Below, piece after piece: positions 52,160-61,113 of a DNA stretch of 64,000 nucleotides. The position numbers and the translations under genes are program-made. The DNA is from Microtetraspora glauca. Lineage in GTDB: Bacteria > Actinomycetota > Actinomycetes > Streptosporangiales > Streptosporangiaceae. The stretch covers positions 1 through 64,000 of the forward strand of contig BBYL01000006.1 of the NCBI GenBank assembly GCA_001570385.1, written 5' to 3'. How positions within the stretch are numbered: the first letter of the stretch is position 1; every line of letters starts with the position of its first letter. The notes under the pieces are model-generated. The model was not told the origin of the DNA. It saw only the letters and a list, made by a program, of their open reading frames with translations, and ran no database searches.

Positions 52160-53464
52160 TCAGCGGCGGTGGAGCGGGCCGCTCTGCTCGGAACGGGAGC
52201 GCGCGGTTCTCGGGCCCGCCGAGAGCCGCGGCTGGAGGAAGGCCAGGATCAGCGTGCCTCCTCCGGTGATCACGACCCCGGCCATCTCCTCGCCCAGCAC
52301 CTTCGTGGCATAGGCCCAGAAACCCACCAGGATGATCACCACCCCCGGCGCGCAGGCGAGGAGGAACCGCAGCAGCGTGCGGAACCCGGCCCAGCGCGAG
52401 GACGACGGCGGGCTTTCCGCGCCGGGCCGGTCGGCCGCCTCGTCGAAGAGCCCGCCGTCCAGCGCCAGCCGCCGCAGGACGTCGAAGAGCGTCTCGCCGA
52501 GCTCGGCCACGGATCGGCGACCGTAGAAGAAGTCCACCTGGTCGCGGCGGATCGCCGACCCCGTGCGCCGGATCTGGTCCAGGATCACCGCGTCCACCGC
52601 GGGCGCCCCGGTACGCAGTGCCCGGGGCGCGCACGTCTGGTACACGCCCGCGATGTAGTCGAGCTGCCGGACGAACCAGCGACGGGTCTCCACACTCAGG
52701 CTCACGGTCCCCACCACAGGCGTGGCCGCGTAGAGGCCGGGTTCCGCCGACACCGCCGCCGTCTCCCTGATCAGCCAGGCCAGGTTGTCGAGGAGGCTCT
52801 CCACGGGGAAGGCGCGGTCCTTGCGCCGCCAGATCCCCGCACGGGTGAGCCATTCGCCCATCAGCACCAGGAAGTACGTGCCGACGAGGGAGGCCGACGC
52901 GGCGCCGGCTCCGCGCAGCGGGCGCACCAGCCAGTCCGGTACGCGCGGCGGGAACAGAGCCGCGAAGCACAGCGCGATCACGCTCACCATCAGGAGCGTG
53001 GCCAGCCAGCGGCCCCACCTGGACCGTCGCTGCTCACCCCACATCATGGCGAGCCAGGTGAGCGCGGCGGCGACGACCGCGGCGACCGGCGCCGCGAGAT
53101 AGCCGTACCAGGGGCCGGCGGGCGGCCACGCCGTCGCCGTGAGCGTCGCGAGCGCGACCGTCCAGCCCAGCAGGGCGGGTGTCAGGGACTCGATGACGGT
53201 CTGGACCTGCTCGAGCCGCTGCGCGCGGCGCACGCCCGCCTCTACCGACTCCCGGACCCGCCGCCGCGCCGCGGCGTCGAGGTCGTCCAGGTAGGGGGAC
53301 AGGGCCCTCAGCTTGAGCGCGAGCGCGTGATCCACCAGGAGCCCGTGGTGCGCACGCAGCGCCCCGGCCCAGCGGAACGGCTGCCAGCCCAGCGAGAGGG
53401 CCGGCTCCGGTGGAACGGACAACCCCACCGTGGCCGGCCGCGTCTCCACCGCCTCTTCGGGCAT
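52160..53464 (-). CDS. Multi-helix membrane protein of unknown function
   Basis: A 434-residue protein with a soluble N-terminal helical region (about 1-85, with charged stretch DDLDAAARRRVRESVEAGVRRAQRLEQV), membrane helices near 95-140, 150-172 and 195-215, a central soluble segment (about 220-360, QLDYIAGVYQTCAPRAL) and two helices near the C-terminus (about 372-415). I do not recognise the family. ATG 53464 follows AGGAGG at good spacing; a longer frame to 53479 lacks this. It is convergent with the ABC exporter genes and downstream of the polyamine-type importer on the same strand. Confidence 0.78.
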   Translation of the reverse strand: MPEEAVETRPATVGLSVPPEPALSLGWQPFRWAGALRAHHGLLVDHALALKLRALSPYLDDLDAAARRRVRESVEAGVRRAQRLEQVQTVIESLTPALLGWTVALATLTATAWPPAGPWYGYLAAPVAAVVAAALTWLAMMWGEQRRSRWGRWLATLLMVSVIALCFAALFPPRVPDWLVRPLRGAGAASASLVGTYFLVLMGEWLTRAGIWRRKDRAFPVESLLDNLAWLIRETAAVSAEPGLYAATPVVGTVSLSVETRRWFVRQLDYIAGVYQTCAPRALRTGAPAVDAVILDQIRRTGSAIRRDQVDFFYGRRSVAELGETLFDVLRRLALDGGLFDEAADRPGAESPPSSSRWAGFRTLLRFLLACAPGVVIILVGFWAYATKVLGEEMAGVVITGGGTLILAFLQPRLSAGPRTARSRSEQSGPLHRR

Positions 53465-53562
53465 TCCGCGCCTCCTCACGCCCGCGCCGGGGACCCACCG
53501 TCAGGATGGCCCCTTGAGTGCGCCCCGGACAGCGGGCTGCCCGAATCGATATCCGGGCGCGT

Positions 53563-54363
53563 TCAGCGCGTCTGGGGGTCGCCCCCGGACAGCCGCTGGG
53601 CGAGGTAGATCGGGACGACGGACACGACGATCAGCGCGGCGGCGACGACGTTCACCACCGGCGCCTGGTTGGGCCGGAACAGGTTCTCGAAGATCCAGAT
53701 GGGCAGAGTCCGCACTCCGGCGCCCGCGGTGAACGTGGTCACGATGATCTCGTCGAACGACAGCGCGAACGCCAGCAGGCCGCCCGCGAGCAGCGCCGAG
53801 CGCATCATCGGGAACGTCACCAGGCGGAACGTGGTGAACGTGTCCGCGCCCAGGTCGGCCGACGCCTCCTCCAGGTTCAGGCCCATGCGCCGCAACCGCG
53901 CCAGCACGTTGTTGTAGACGGTCACCACGCAGAACGTCGCGTGCCCGACGATCACGGTGAACAGCCCGAGGGGGACACCGAGCACCGAGTGGAACGTGTT
54001 GCTCAGCGCGATGCCGGTCACGATGCCGGGCAGCGCGATCGGAAGCACGATCAGCAGCGACACGGTGTCCCGGCCGAAGAACCGGTAGCGCTGCACGGCG
54101 AACGCCGCCATGGTCCCCAGCAGCAGCGCGATCACGGTCGCGCCCAGCCCCGCCTGGACCGAGGTCCACAGCGCGTCGCGCACACCCGTGGAGCGCCAGG
54201 CCGCGCCCCACCACTGGAGCGTGAACCCCGGAGGAGGCCATCCGAACGTGCGGTCGGAGTTGAAGGAGTTCAGCACGACCACGCCGAGCGGCACGTAGAT
54301 GACGCCGAGACCGAGCACCAGCGCCGTCCACAACGACGCGCGAGCCGTACGGGACAGATTCAT
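53563..54363 (-). CDS. potC: ABC importer permease, PotC type
   Basis: A 266-residue inner-membrane subunit with six predicted helices. The EAA-type coupling motif reads NLEEASADLGADTFTTFRLVTFPMM near 178, interacting with the ATPase. The start MNLSRTARASLWTALVLGLGVIYVPLGVVVLNSFNSD and the SYSFNS-like turn are the PotC/YdcV pattern. It is the last gene of the potA-D-B-C operon on the minus strand; the gap to potB carries a short dispersed repeat. Confidence 0.9.
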   Translation of the reverse strand: MNLSRTARASLWTALVLGLGVIYVPLGVVVLNSFNSDRTFGWPPPGFTLQWWGAAWRSTGVRDALWTSVQAGLGATVIALLLGTMAAFAVQRYRFFGRDTVSLLIVLPIALPGIVTGIALSNTFHSVLGVPLGLFTVIVGHATFCVVTVYNNVLARLRRMGLNLEEASADLGADTFTTFRLVTFPMMRSALLAGGLLAFALSFDEIIVTTFTAGAGVRTLPIWIFENLFRPNQAPVVNVVAAALIVVSVVPIYLAQRLSGGDPQTR

Positions 54364-54408
54364 CGTGACTCCTTCGCCGGCCGGTGAAGCGGATCGCCGC
54401 GCTCCCGG

Positions 54409-54431
54409 GTTCGTTCGCCGCGCTCGCTCAC
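54409..54431 (-). repeat. 23-bp dispersed repeat, copy 1
   Basis: On the minus strand the sequence runs GTGAGCGAGCG, then CG, GCGA and ACGAAC, between potB and potC. It matches a plus-strand copy at 61646-61668 at 20 of 23 positions. Short GAGCGAGCG-type elements of this sort recur in some actinobacterial chromosomes. Confidence 0.6.
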
Positions 54432-54439
54432 GGTCTCCT

Positions 54440-55306
54440 TCACAGGTTCTCCAGGGCGCCGGTACGGCGGACCGCCGCGAGGTAAACCAGCATGATCACG
54501 ACGGGCACCGTCGCGACGGCCGCCGCGAAGGGCAGGTTGTTCGCCGCGCCGATGTTGTCGTAGACGACGTTGCCGATGAGCTGGGACTTCCCGCCCACGA
54601 TCTTCACGGTGATGTAGTCGCCGAGCGACAGCGAGAACGTGAAGATCGAGCCCGCCACGACGGCGGGGAAGCTGAGCGGCCACACCACGGTGCGGAACGT
54701 CCGCCACCCGCGCGCGCCCAGGTCGCCCGCCGCGTCGAGCAGCGAGGACGGCAGGCGTTCCAGTCCGGCGTAGATCGGCAGGATCATGTACGGCAGCCAC
54801 AGGTAGGACAGCGTCGCGATGGTCGCGGTCAGCCCGTACCCCCAGCCGAGCACGCCGTCCGAGGACAGCATCACCCGCCACGCGTACGCCTTGACGAGGT
54901 AGGACGCCCACAGCGGGGTGAGCACCAGGATCACCAGCCAGCGCTGCGCCCTCGGCGAGGCCAGCTTGGCCATGGCGAACGCCATGGGGAAGGCGACGAT
55001 CAGGTCGATGAGCGTGACCGCGACCGCCACGCCCAGGGAGCGCAGGGCGATCGTCCGGTAGACGTCCCCGGTCACCAGGTCCTGGAAGTTCGCCCAGGTG
55101 AACGATCTGACCAGGTCGCCGGTGAACGTGTCGGTCGACCAGAACGCCGTCACGAAGAGGGCGGCGAGCGCCCCCAGGTAGGCGAGTCCCAGCCAAGCCA
55201 GCGGCGCCGAGAGCAGCAGCGACAGCCGTACGCGCGCGTGGCGGTGCAGGAAGGCGGCCAGCCGCCCGCGCGGACCGGGACGGCTGAGAGCAGCCGAAGT
55301 AGTCAT
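54440..55306 (-). CDS. potB: ABC importer permease, PotB type
   Basis: A 288-residue membrane subunit with six helices and an N-terminal extension. The EAA-like coupling loop is LDAAGDLGARGWRTFRTVVWPLSFPAVVAGSIF near 190-220. It starts (ATG 55306) MTTSAALSRPGPRGRLAAFLHRHARVRLSLLL. With PotC it forms the transmembrane channel of a spermidine/putrescine-type importer. It lies 69 bases after the binding-protein gene. Confidence 0.9.
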   Translation of the reverse strand: MTTSAALSRPGPRGRLAAFLHRHARVRLSLLLSAPLAWLGLAYLGALAALFVTAFWSTDTFTGDLVRSFTWANFQDLVTGDVYRTIALRSLGVAVAVTLIDLIVAFPMAFAMAKLASPRAQRWLVILVLTPLWASYLVKAYAWRVMLSSDGVLGWGYGLTATIATLSYLWLPYMILPIYAGLERLPSSLLDAAGDLGARGWRTFRTVVWPLSFPAVVAGSIFTFSLSLGDYITVKIVGGKSQLIGNVVYDNIGAANNLPFAAAVATVPVVIMLVYLAAVRRTGALENL

Positions 55307-55375
55307 GTGATCTCTCCAAAGACCCCGCCCCCGGCCGGTACGGAACCGGGCCGGGAGCGGGACGCCGGGGGACGG

Positions 55376-56623
55376 TCAGCCCTTGATCTCGGTCCAGGCG
55401 CGGGTCCACTCCGAGTAGTCCTTGCACGTCACGTCCGTGCGGCCGTCGAGGCACTGGGCGATCGGAGTGGTCCAGAAGCGCACCTTGGAGAAGTACTCCT
55501 CGTCGGTGGCGTGGAAGGTGTCGCAGAACGAGGCGTCCGAGGTCTTCGCGCACGCCTTCGCGTTGGCCGGGGCCTCGCCGAACCACTCCGCGACCTGAGC
55601 GTTCGCCGTGGGGGAGATGATCCAGTCGAGCCACTTGTAGGCGCAGTTCGGGTTCTTCGCCTTGGCCGCGACCATCCAGGTGTCCGACCAGCCGGTCGCG
55701 CCCTCCTTGGGCAGGGTCACCTCGACCGGCGCCTTCTCCGCCTTCGCGAGGTTCGCGATCACCTGCCAGGTGGTGCCGACGACGGTGTCGCCGCCCTTGA
55801 ACGCCTGGATCTCCTTGGTGTAGTCCGACCAGTACTCGCCGATGATCTGCCGCTGCTGCTTGAGCAGGTCGACCGCCGCCTGGAACTGCTTGTCGTCCAG
55901 CGCGTACGGGTTCTTGATGCCGAGTTCGGGCTTGGCCGACATCAGGTAGACGGCCGCGTCCGCGATGTAGATCGGCGAGTCGTACGCCGTCACCTTCCCC
56001 TTGTGCGGCGAGGCCGGGTCGAAGACGACGCCCCACGAGTCGGGCGCGGGGCTCACCGCGTCGGTCCGCCACATGAGGAGGTTCGCCCCGCGCCCGTGCG
56101 GCACGCCGTACGCGACGCCCTTGACCGAGTTCCACGGCTTGAGCTTGAGGCCGTCGAAGACGTCCGCGTAGTTGGGGATCAGGTCGGTGTTGACCGGCGC
56201 GGCCGTGCCGGAGGCGATCAGCCGCAGCGAGGCGTCGCCCGAGGCGGACACGGCGTCGTACTCGCCGGTCTTCATCAGGTTGACCATCTCGTCGGAGGTT
56301 CCGGCGACCTTGGTGTTGACCTTGCACCCGGTCGACTGCTCGAACGGGTGGACCCAGTCGACCTTGGGGTCGTTGGAGCCGTCCTCGGCGTATCCCGCCC
56401 AGGCGATCAGGTTGACCTGGCCCTCTCCCGCGCCGAGGGACTTCAGGGCCTCGATCGCGGGCGGGTTGAAGCCGCCCTGCCCGGGCGCGGCGGCGGTGCC
56501 GCCGCCGCTGCCGCCGCTGCCGGACGTGGAGCCGCCGCAGGCGGTCAGGGCGGCGAGCGCGAGCGCGGCCGTGACGGCGAGGCCGCGCGTGAGGAACACG
56601 GGCCGGGGGGAGGTGGACCGCAT
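55376..56623 (-). CDS. potD: Extracytoplasmic substrate-binding lipoprotein, PotD type
   Basis: A 415-residue exported protein. The signal peptide ends in the lipobox LTAC-GGS near residue 31, and a Gly/Ser linker follows. The mature protein has the PotD/PotF pattern: VNLIAWAGYAEDG near 70, FEQSTGCKVNTKVAGTSDEMVNLMKTGEYDAVSASGDASLRLI near 100-140, and GAVYGVPHGRGANLLMWRTD-like hinge. Several Cys in the C-terminal half (CAYKW, KACAKTSDASFCDTF, AQCLDGRTDVTCKDY) probably form disulfides, which is unusual for the family. Acidic residues in the putative pocket fit a cationic ligand. The ATG at 56623 follows GGGGGGAGG. Confidence 0.88.
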   Translation of the reverse strand: MRSTSPRPVFLTRGLAVTAALALAALTACGGSTSGSGGSGGGTAAAPGQGGFNPPAIEALKSLGAGEGQVNLIAWAGYAEDGSNDPKVDWVHPFEQSTGCKVNTKVAGTSDEMVNLMKTGEYDAVSASGDASLRLIASGTAAPVNTDLIPNYADVFDGLKLKPWNSVKGVAYGVPHGRGANLLMWRTDAVSPAPDSWGVVFDPASPHKGKVTAYDSPIYIADAAVYLMSAKPELGIKNPYALDDKQFQAAVDLLKQQRQIIGEYWSDYTKEIQAFKGGDTVVGTTWQVIANLAKAEKAPVEVTLPKEGATGWSDTWMVAAKAKNPNCAYKWLDWIISPTANAQVAEWFGEAPANAKACAKTSDASFCDTFHATDEEYFSKVRFWTTPIAQCLDGRTDVTCKDYSEWTRAWTEIKG

Positions 56624-56697
56624 GCTGTCTCTCCTTGCTGTGTGACAGATCAGTGCGCGTGGTGACGAACGTGACGAAGCGGGTGTGGTCAAGGGGG

Positions 56698-57789
56698 CTA
56701 GGAGGAGCCGATCGCGAACTCGTGACGGCGCTGCCAGACGAGCCGCACCCGGCGGCCGCGCAGGCCCATCACGTCCATCGACGAGACCTCCAGGTTCTGC
56801 TGGAGGGCGATGAGCCGGCCGCCGACGTCGAGGTCCACGACGAACCGGGTCGCCGGGCCCGCGTACACGACCTCGGAGACCGTGCCCTCGGCGCTGTGCT
56901 CGTCGGAGCTCACCGGGTCGGGCGCGCCGGGATCGGCGGGAACCACCCGCAGCTTCTCCGGCCGGACGCTGAACGTGCCGTCCCTGCCGAGCACGGACCG
57001 CGCCGCCGCTCCGGTGATGAGGTTGGACGTGCCGACGAATCCGGCCACGAACGCGGTCGCGGGACGCTCGTAGATCTCGGCGGGCGTCCCGACCTGCTCG
57101 ATCCCGCCCTCGTTGAACACCGCCACCCGATCGCTCATGGTGAGCGCCTCCTCCTGGTCGTGGGTCACGAACAGGAACGTGATGCCGACCTCGCGCTGGA
57201 TGGCCTTCAGCTCGACCTGCATCTCCTCGCGCAGCTTGAGGTCGAGCGCGCCGAGCGGCTCGTCCAGCAGCAGCACGCGGGGCCGGTTGACCAGGGCGCG
57301 GGCGAGCGCGACCCGCTGGCGCTGCCCTCCGGAGAGCTGCGCGGGGCGCCGCTTCTCGAAACCGTCGAGCCGTACCGACTTCAGGGCCTCCAGCGCGCGC
57401 GTCCGCCGCTCCGTCTTGGGGACCCGCTTCACCCGCAGGCCGTACTCGACGTTCTCGAGCACGCTCATGTGCGGGAACAGCGCGTAGTCCTGGAAGACCG
57501 TGTTCACGTCCCGCTCGAACGGCGCGAGCCGGGTGACGTCCCGGCCGCCCAGCTCGACGGTTCCGCCGGTGGGGGACTCGAACCCCGCGATCATCCGCAG
57601 GACGGTGGTCTTCCCGGAACCGGACGGTCCCAGCATCGCGAAGAACTCGCCGTCGGCGACGTCGAGGTCCACCCCCGCGACCGCGACGACGCTCCCGAAA
57701 CTCTTGCGCAGCCCGCGCAGGCGCACCGCGTGCTCGGATGCCGGGATGGTGACGGGTGTCACTGCTTGCTGTGGCATGAACGGAAACAT
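56698..57789 (-). CDS. potA: ABC importer ATPase, PotA type
   Basis: A 363-residue ATP-binding subunit. Walker [19 protein letters not shown] near 50, signature [19 protein letters not shown] near 148, Walker [14 protein letters not shown]-loop [12 protein letters not shown] near 205, and a C-terminal TOBE domain ([14 protein letters not shown]). It energises uptake through PotBC. No Shine-Dalgarno is visible before ATG 57789 or ATG 57777, so the message may be leaderless. It is the first gene of the operon and is divergent from the GntR regulator. Confidence 0.93.
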   Translation of the reverse strand: MFPFMPQQAVTPVTIPASEHAVRLRGLRKSFGSVVAVAGVDLDVADGEFFAMLGPSGSGKTTVLRMIAGFESPTGGTVELGGRDVTRLAPFERDVNTVFQDYALFPHMSVLENVEYGLRVKRVPKTERRTRALEALKSVRLDGFEKRRPAQLSGGQRQRVALARALVNRPRVLLLDEPLGALDLKLREEMQVELKAIQREVGITFLFVTHDQEEALTMSDRVAVFNEGGIEQVGTPAEIYERPATAFVAGFVGTSNLITGAAARSVLGRDGTFSVRPEKLRVVPADPGAPDPVSSDEHSAEGTVSEVVYAGPATRFVVDLDVGGRLIALQQNLEVSSMDVMGLRGRRVRLVWQRRHEFAIGSS

Positions 57790-57937
57790 ATGGGGTTAAA
57801 TGTTTCTGGTAAAGCCGCGATCCGGTATCACTGTGTTAACTATCGGGCGAACGTGATCGAACACAGGAAAGCGGGCAGGTGGGCACGATGACTGCGACGC
57901 GACACACCGGACCCGGCGGGCGAGAGACCGACTGGGC
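57790..57937 (+). promoter_or_regulatory. Divergent promoter region potA / GntR gene
   Basis: About 150 bases with an AT-rich core at 57785-57850. A possible imperfect palindrome with arms ATCAC (57826-57830) and GTGAT further right spans the middle and could be a GntR site, but the arms are short. No terminator or RNA gene seen. Confidence 0.35.
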
Positions 57938-58663
57938 GTGGCCGTGAACGTCGCGCGCCTGGCGGTCTTCTCCCCGGTGGACAGCACCGCGCGGGTCGAC
58001 GTCGTGGTCCGGCGCCTGACCGACGCGATCGCCCTCGGCCTGCTCGCGGACGGCGAGCAGCTGCCCAGCGAGGCCGAGCTCGCCGGACGCCTCGGCGTCT
58101 CCACCGTGACGGTGCGCGAGGCGCTCATGGCGCTGCGGCAGCAAGGGCTGGTCGAGACCCGCCGCGGCAGGGGCGGAGGCAGCTTCGCCCGCGCCCCCTC
58201 CGAACTGGACGTGACCGAGCGGCTGCGCGCCTTCGCCGTGGACGAGCTGCGCGACCTGGGCGATCACTACGCCGCCATCGCCGGAGCCGCGGCCAGGCTC
58301 GCGGCGCAGCGGTCGCTCCCCTCCGACGTCGCGCCGCTGTGGCGGTCGCTCGACGAGATGGCCGGCGCCGAGTCGAACGCCCACCTGCGCCGCCTGGACG
58401 GCCGCTTCCACATCGAGGTCGCGGCGGCCTCCCAGTCCGCGCGACTCACTCGGGAGGAGATCCGGTTACAGGCCGACATCGGACCGTTGCTGTGGCTTTC
58501 GCACGAGAACCTCGGAGGGCACGATGAGACGGCGGCACAGCACCGCGCCATCGCCGAGGCGATCGGCGGGGGCGACGCCGACCGGGCGCGCGCCCTCGCC
58601 GAGCGGCACGTGCTCGACGCCACGGACCACCTGATCGAGCTTCGGCTGCGGCTCCGGGAGTAA
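57938..58663 (+). CDS. GntR/FadR-family regulator
   Basis: A 241-residue regulator with an N-terminal winged helix (ALGLLADGEQLPSEAELAGRLGVSTVTVREALMALRQQGLVETRRGRGGG, about 30-80) and a C-terminal FCD-type helical domain (LRDLGDHYAAIAGAAARLAA ... HRAIAEAIGGGDADRARALAERHVLDATDHLIEL) that commonly binds carboxylate or amino-acid-like ligands. It is divergent from potA and just ahead of a Cache-like protein, so it probably controls this importer. GTG 57938 is used; GTG 57944 is possible. Confidence 0.9.
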   Translation: MAVNVARLAVFSPVDSTARVDVVVRRLTDAIALGLLADGEQLPSEAELAGRLGVSTVTVREALMALRQQGLVETRRGRGGGSFARAPSELDVTERLRAFAVDELRDLGDHYAAIAGAAARLAAQRSLPSDVAPLWRSLDEMAGAESNAHLRRLDGRFHIEVAAASQSARLTREEIRLQADIGPLLWLSHENLGGHDETAAQHRAIAEAIGGGDADRARALAERHVLDATDHLIELRLRLRE

Positions 58664-58667
58664 GACG

Positions 58668-59426
58668 ATGATCACAGGGTCGACAACGGCGCTTTCGGAC
58701 CTGGCGCCTCCGGACCCGACGCCGGCCGGCGCGACCGCCGCGGCCGTGACCTGCGCACTCGCGCGGGTCCGCGACACCGCCGAGGAGATCTTCGCCGCAC
58801 TCGACGACATCCGCGCCGCCACCAGGGGGCGGGCCCGTGCCGTACGGCGCGGCGGGCGCCGCCTGGTCAGCGCCGACCTCGCCGCGCTGCGTCCCCTGCT
58901 GTTCGGCCGCCTCGGCGCCGTCATCGCGGGGATCGGCTTCATCGCCGCCCCAGGACTGCTCGCCGACGCGCCCTGGTACCTGGAGTGGTGGCAGGAGAAC
59001 CCCACGGGGACGCCCGTGCAACTCCTGCGCGATCTCGACCCGTCGAGCAGCGCGTTCTACGACTACACCCACTGGGACTGGTACGCCGGCCCCGAGTCGG
59101 GCGCCGACCGTACGATCTGCGGGCCGTACGTCGACTACCTGTGCACCGACGAGTACAGCCTCACCCTGTCGGTGCCGGTCACGCTCGACGGCGTCTTCCT
59201 CGGGGTGGCCGCCGCCGACGTCTTCGTGCGCCGGTTCGAGGCCGCCGTGGTCCCCGCGCTCAGGGACGTCCCCGTCCCGGCGTTCCTGGTCAACGCCCAG
59301 GGCCGGGTGGTCGCCTCCAACACCGCCCGATGGATCGCCGGGTCCGTCTACCGGGGGGCCGAGGGCTTCGCCGTGCGCCCCGTGCCGGGCCTCCCGCTGT
59401 CGCTCGTGGAGGGCACCGCCCGGTAG
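58668..59426 (+). CDS. Soluble Cache-like sensor protein next to the polyamine-type importer
   Basis: A 252-residue protein beginning (ATG) MITGSTTALSDLAPPDPTPAGATAA. The N-terminal half is helical; the C-terminal half has a PAS/Cache-like pattern: WYLEWWQENPTGTPVQLLRDLDPSSSAFYDYTHWDWYAGPE near 103-145, then RTICGPYVDYLCTDEYSLTLSVPVTLDGVFLGVAAADVFV near 150-190. These conserved motifs occur in bacterial Cache domains that bind amino acids or amines. No membrane helix or signal peptide is seen, so here the domain is intracellular. It directly follows the GntR gene and probably works with it in sensing the imported compound. Confidence 0.75.
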   Translation: MITGSTTALSDLAPPDPTPAGATAAAVTCALARVRDTAEEIFAALDDIRAATRGRARAVRRGGRRLVSADLAALRPLLFGRLGAVIAGIGFIAAPGLLADAPWYLEWWQENPTGTPVQLLRDLDPSSSAFYDYTHWDWYAGPESGADRTICGPYVDYLCTDEYSLTLSVPVTLDGVFLGVAAADVFVRRFEAAVVPALRDVPVPAFLVNAQGRVVASNTARWIAGSVYRGAEGFAVRPVPGLPLSLVEGTAR

Positions 59427-59456
59427 ACCGGTCCCGGCCTGCGGCAGAATTGGCGC

Positions 59457-59846
59457 ATGTCCCTCGACCCGAAGATCGCCGCGCGGCTGAAGCGCACTCA
59501 GGACGGGCTGGTGCCCGCCATCGTCCAGCAGCACGACACCGGTGAGGTGCTGATGCTCGCCTGGATGGACGACGAGGCGCTGCACCGCACGCTCACCACG
59601 GGCCGCGCGACGTACTGGTCCCGCAGCCGCGGGGAGTACTGGATCAAGGGCGACACTTCCGGAAACGTCCAGTGGGTGAGGTCGGTCAGCCTCGACTGCG
59701 ACGGCGACACGATCCTGCTCAAGGTCGACCAGGTGGGCGCCGCCTGCCACACGGGTGACCGCACCTGCTTCGACGCCGGGGTCCTCGACGCGGTCCGGGG
59801 CCATGACGACGAGGGCGCCGGGACGCGGGCCGGCGATCGGTCATGA
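59457..59846 (+). CDS. hisI: Phosphoribosyl-AMP cyclohydrolase
   Basis: A 129-residue zinc enzyme of step 3 of histidine synthesis. Motifs: [19 protein letters not shown] near 23-41, [21 protein letters not shown] near 48-68, and the metal ligands in [11 protein letters not shown] and [12 protein letters not shown]. No fused HisE domain. It lies 15 kb from hisF, and starts the block running into the trp genes; the next gene overlaps its stop. Confidence 0.95.
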   Translation: MSLDPKIAARLKRTQDGLVPAIVQQHDTGEVLMLAWMDDEALHRTLTTGRATYWSRSRGEYWIKGDTSGNVQWVRSVSLDCDGDTILLKVDQVGAACHTGDRTCFDAGVLDAVRGHDDEGAGTRAGDRS

Positions 59847-60538
59847 CGTCGCCCGATCGCGCGGGTGACCCGGTCGCCGGGGCGCCGGAGGCCGGACCGC
59901 CCGCGCCTTCGACTCGTCCGCGTACGGCACGGCGCTCGCTGACGGCCTGGCTGGCCGCCTGCGCGGCCGGCGCGGGCCTGGTGCTGCTGGCCGGGGGCCG
60001 CGAGTGGGCGTCCGTGAACTACGGCGGCGCGGCCGGTGCCGCGCCCGTCCCCGTGAGCGGGGGCGACGCCGTTCCCGGTCTGACGCCCCTCGCGCTGGCC
60101 GCGCTGGCGGCCGTCCTCGCCGTCTTCGCCACCCGCGGCGTGTGGCGCCGCGTCGTCGGCGTCGTGCTGGCCGCGTGCGGCCTGGCCGTCGTGGCACTGG
60201 CCTGGCCGTCGCGGGTGCCCGCGAGGGCGGTCGAGGTCGCGGAGACCCTGCGCTCCCTCGCCGGGCAGGCGGCGCACGTCACCGTGTCGGCGTGGCCGTG
60301 GGCCGGGGTCGCCGGTGGCGTTCTGCTCGCCCTGGGCGGGGTGGTGGCCGTCCTGCTCGGCGGCGGCTGGCCGGGCATGTCGGGCAAGTACGAGCGCCGT
60401 TCGGGGGACGCGGGCCGTACCGGCGCCAGGCGGCCGCGCCGTGAGGTCACGGGCGACCGTGCGCTGTGGGACGCGATCGACGAAGGCGCGGACCCCACCC
60501 TCGATCCAGATGATCGTTCCGGAAACGAAAGCGAATAA
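59843..60538 (+). CDS. TIGR02234 (tryptophan-locus) membrane protein
   Basis: A 231-residue membrane protein with four hydrophobic segments (about 35-55, 80-98, 103-122 and 150-175). The conserved middle [14 protein letters not shown] resembles the LAsrtW core of the actinobacterial trp-associated membrane protein family, which sits between trpE and trpC in many genomes. Function unknown; a role in tryptophan biosynthesis or transport has been suggested by location only. ATG 59843 overlaps hisI by 4 bases. Confidence 0.86.
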   Translation: MTSPDRAGDPVAGAPEAGPPAPSTRPRTARRSLTAWLAACAAGAGLVLLAGGREWASVNYGGAAGAAPVPVSGGDAVPGLTPLALAALAAVLAVFATRGVWRRVVGVVLAACGLAVVALAWPSRVPARAVEVAETLRSLAGQAAHVTVSAWPWAGVAGGVLLALGGVVAVLLGGGWPGMSGKYERRSGDAGRTGARRPRREVTGDRALWDAIDEGADPTLDPDDRSGNESE

Positions 60539-60680
60539 CAGAAAAGCACCATGTGGCGTGGGGGTTTCCATCTTTGCGGCAACATCACAAGTTGTCCACG
60601 AACTGGATACTTCCGCAACGCCAGTCTCATATGTCGCTAAGCTTCCCGACCGCAACTCATGACCTATTAGGAGTCATTAA
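60539..60680 (+). other. Intergenic leader before the CD225-like gene
   Basis: 142 bases, more AT-rich than the surroundings, with no gene. A TTAGGAGTCATTAA ribosome site directly precedes ATG 60681. The segment may hold the promoter of the downstream genes; no clear -35/-10 pair or hairpin is seen. Confidence 0.4.
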
Positions 60681-61109
60681 ATGAGCTACGGAAACCAGCC
60701 GGGCGACACGGGGGGCTACGGAGCCCAGCCGCCTGGCGGTGGATACGGGCCGCCTCCCGGCGACGGCGGCTATCCGCCGCCCGGCGGTGGTTACCCGCCG
60801 CCCGGGGGCTATCCGCCGCCCGGCGGGTACGGCGGTGCGCCGACCCCCCCGAACAACCACCTGGTGATGGCCATCATCACCACTGTCCTGTGCTGCCTCC
60901 CCCTCGGCGTCGTGTCGATCGTCTACGCCACCCAGGTGAACTCGAAGTGGGCGCAGGGCGACTACCAGGGCGCCATGGCCGCCTCGGAGTCGGCCAAGAA
61001 GTGGTGGCTCGCGTCCATCATCACGGGCGTGGTCCTGATCGTCCTGTACATCATCCTCGTCGTGGTGCTCGGCGTGTTCAGCGCCACCGTCAGCACCTCG
61101 TCATACTGA
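60681..61109 (+). CDS. CD225/dispanin-like small membrane protein with Gly/Pro/Tyr repeats
   Basis: A 142-residue protein. Residues 1-55 are a Gly/Pro/Tyr repeat region (GGYPPPGG units), and the rest has two membrane helices: the first at about 60-82 with CCLPLGVVSIVYATQVNSKWAQGDYQGA (the CD225/dispanin signature), the second at about 113-135. Such proteins in actinobacteria often have a PPGGY-rich cytoplasmic tail; function is unknown and may be membrane organisation. It lies in the trp/his block. Confidence 0.85.
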   Translation: MSYGNQPGDTGGYGAQPPGGGYGPPPGDGGYPPPGGGYPPPGGYPPPGGYGGAPTPPNNHLVMAIITTVLCCLPLGVVSIVYATQVNSKWAQGDYQGAMAASESAKKWWLASIITGVVLIVLYIILVVVLGVFSATVSTSSY

Positions 61110-61113
61110 GGGC

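Noticed and set aside
54299..56665. 788-codon plus-strand frame opposite potB and potD
   Set aside because: Opposite genes with membrane and lipobox signatures; shadow frame.
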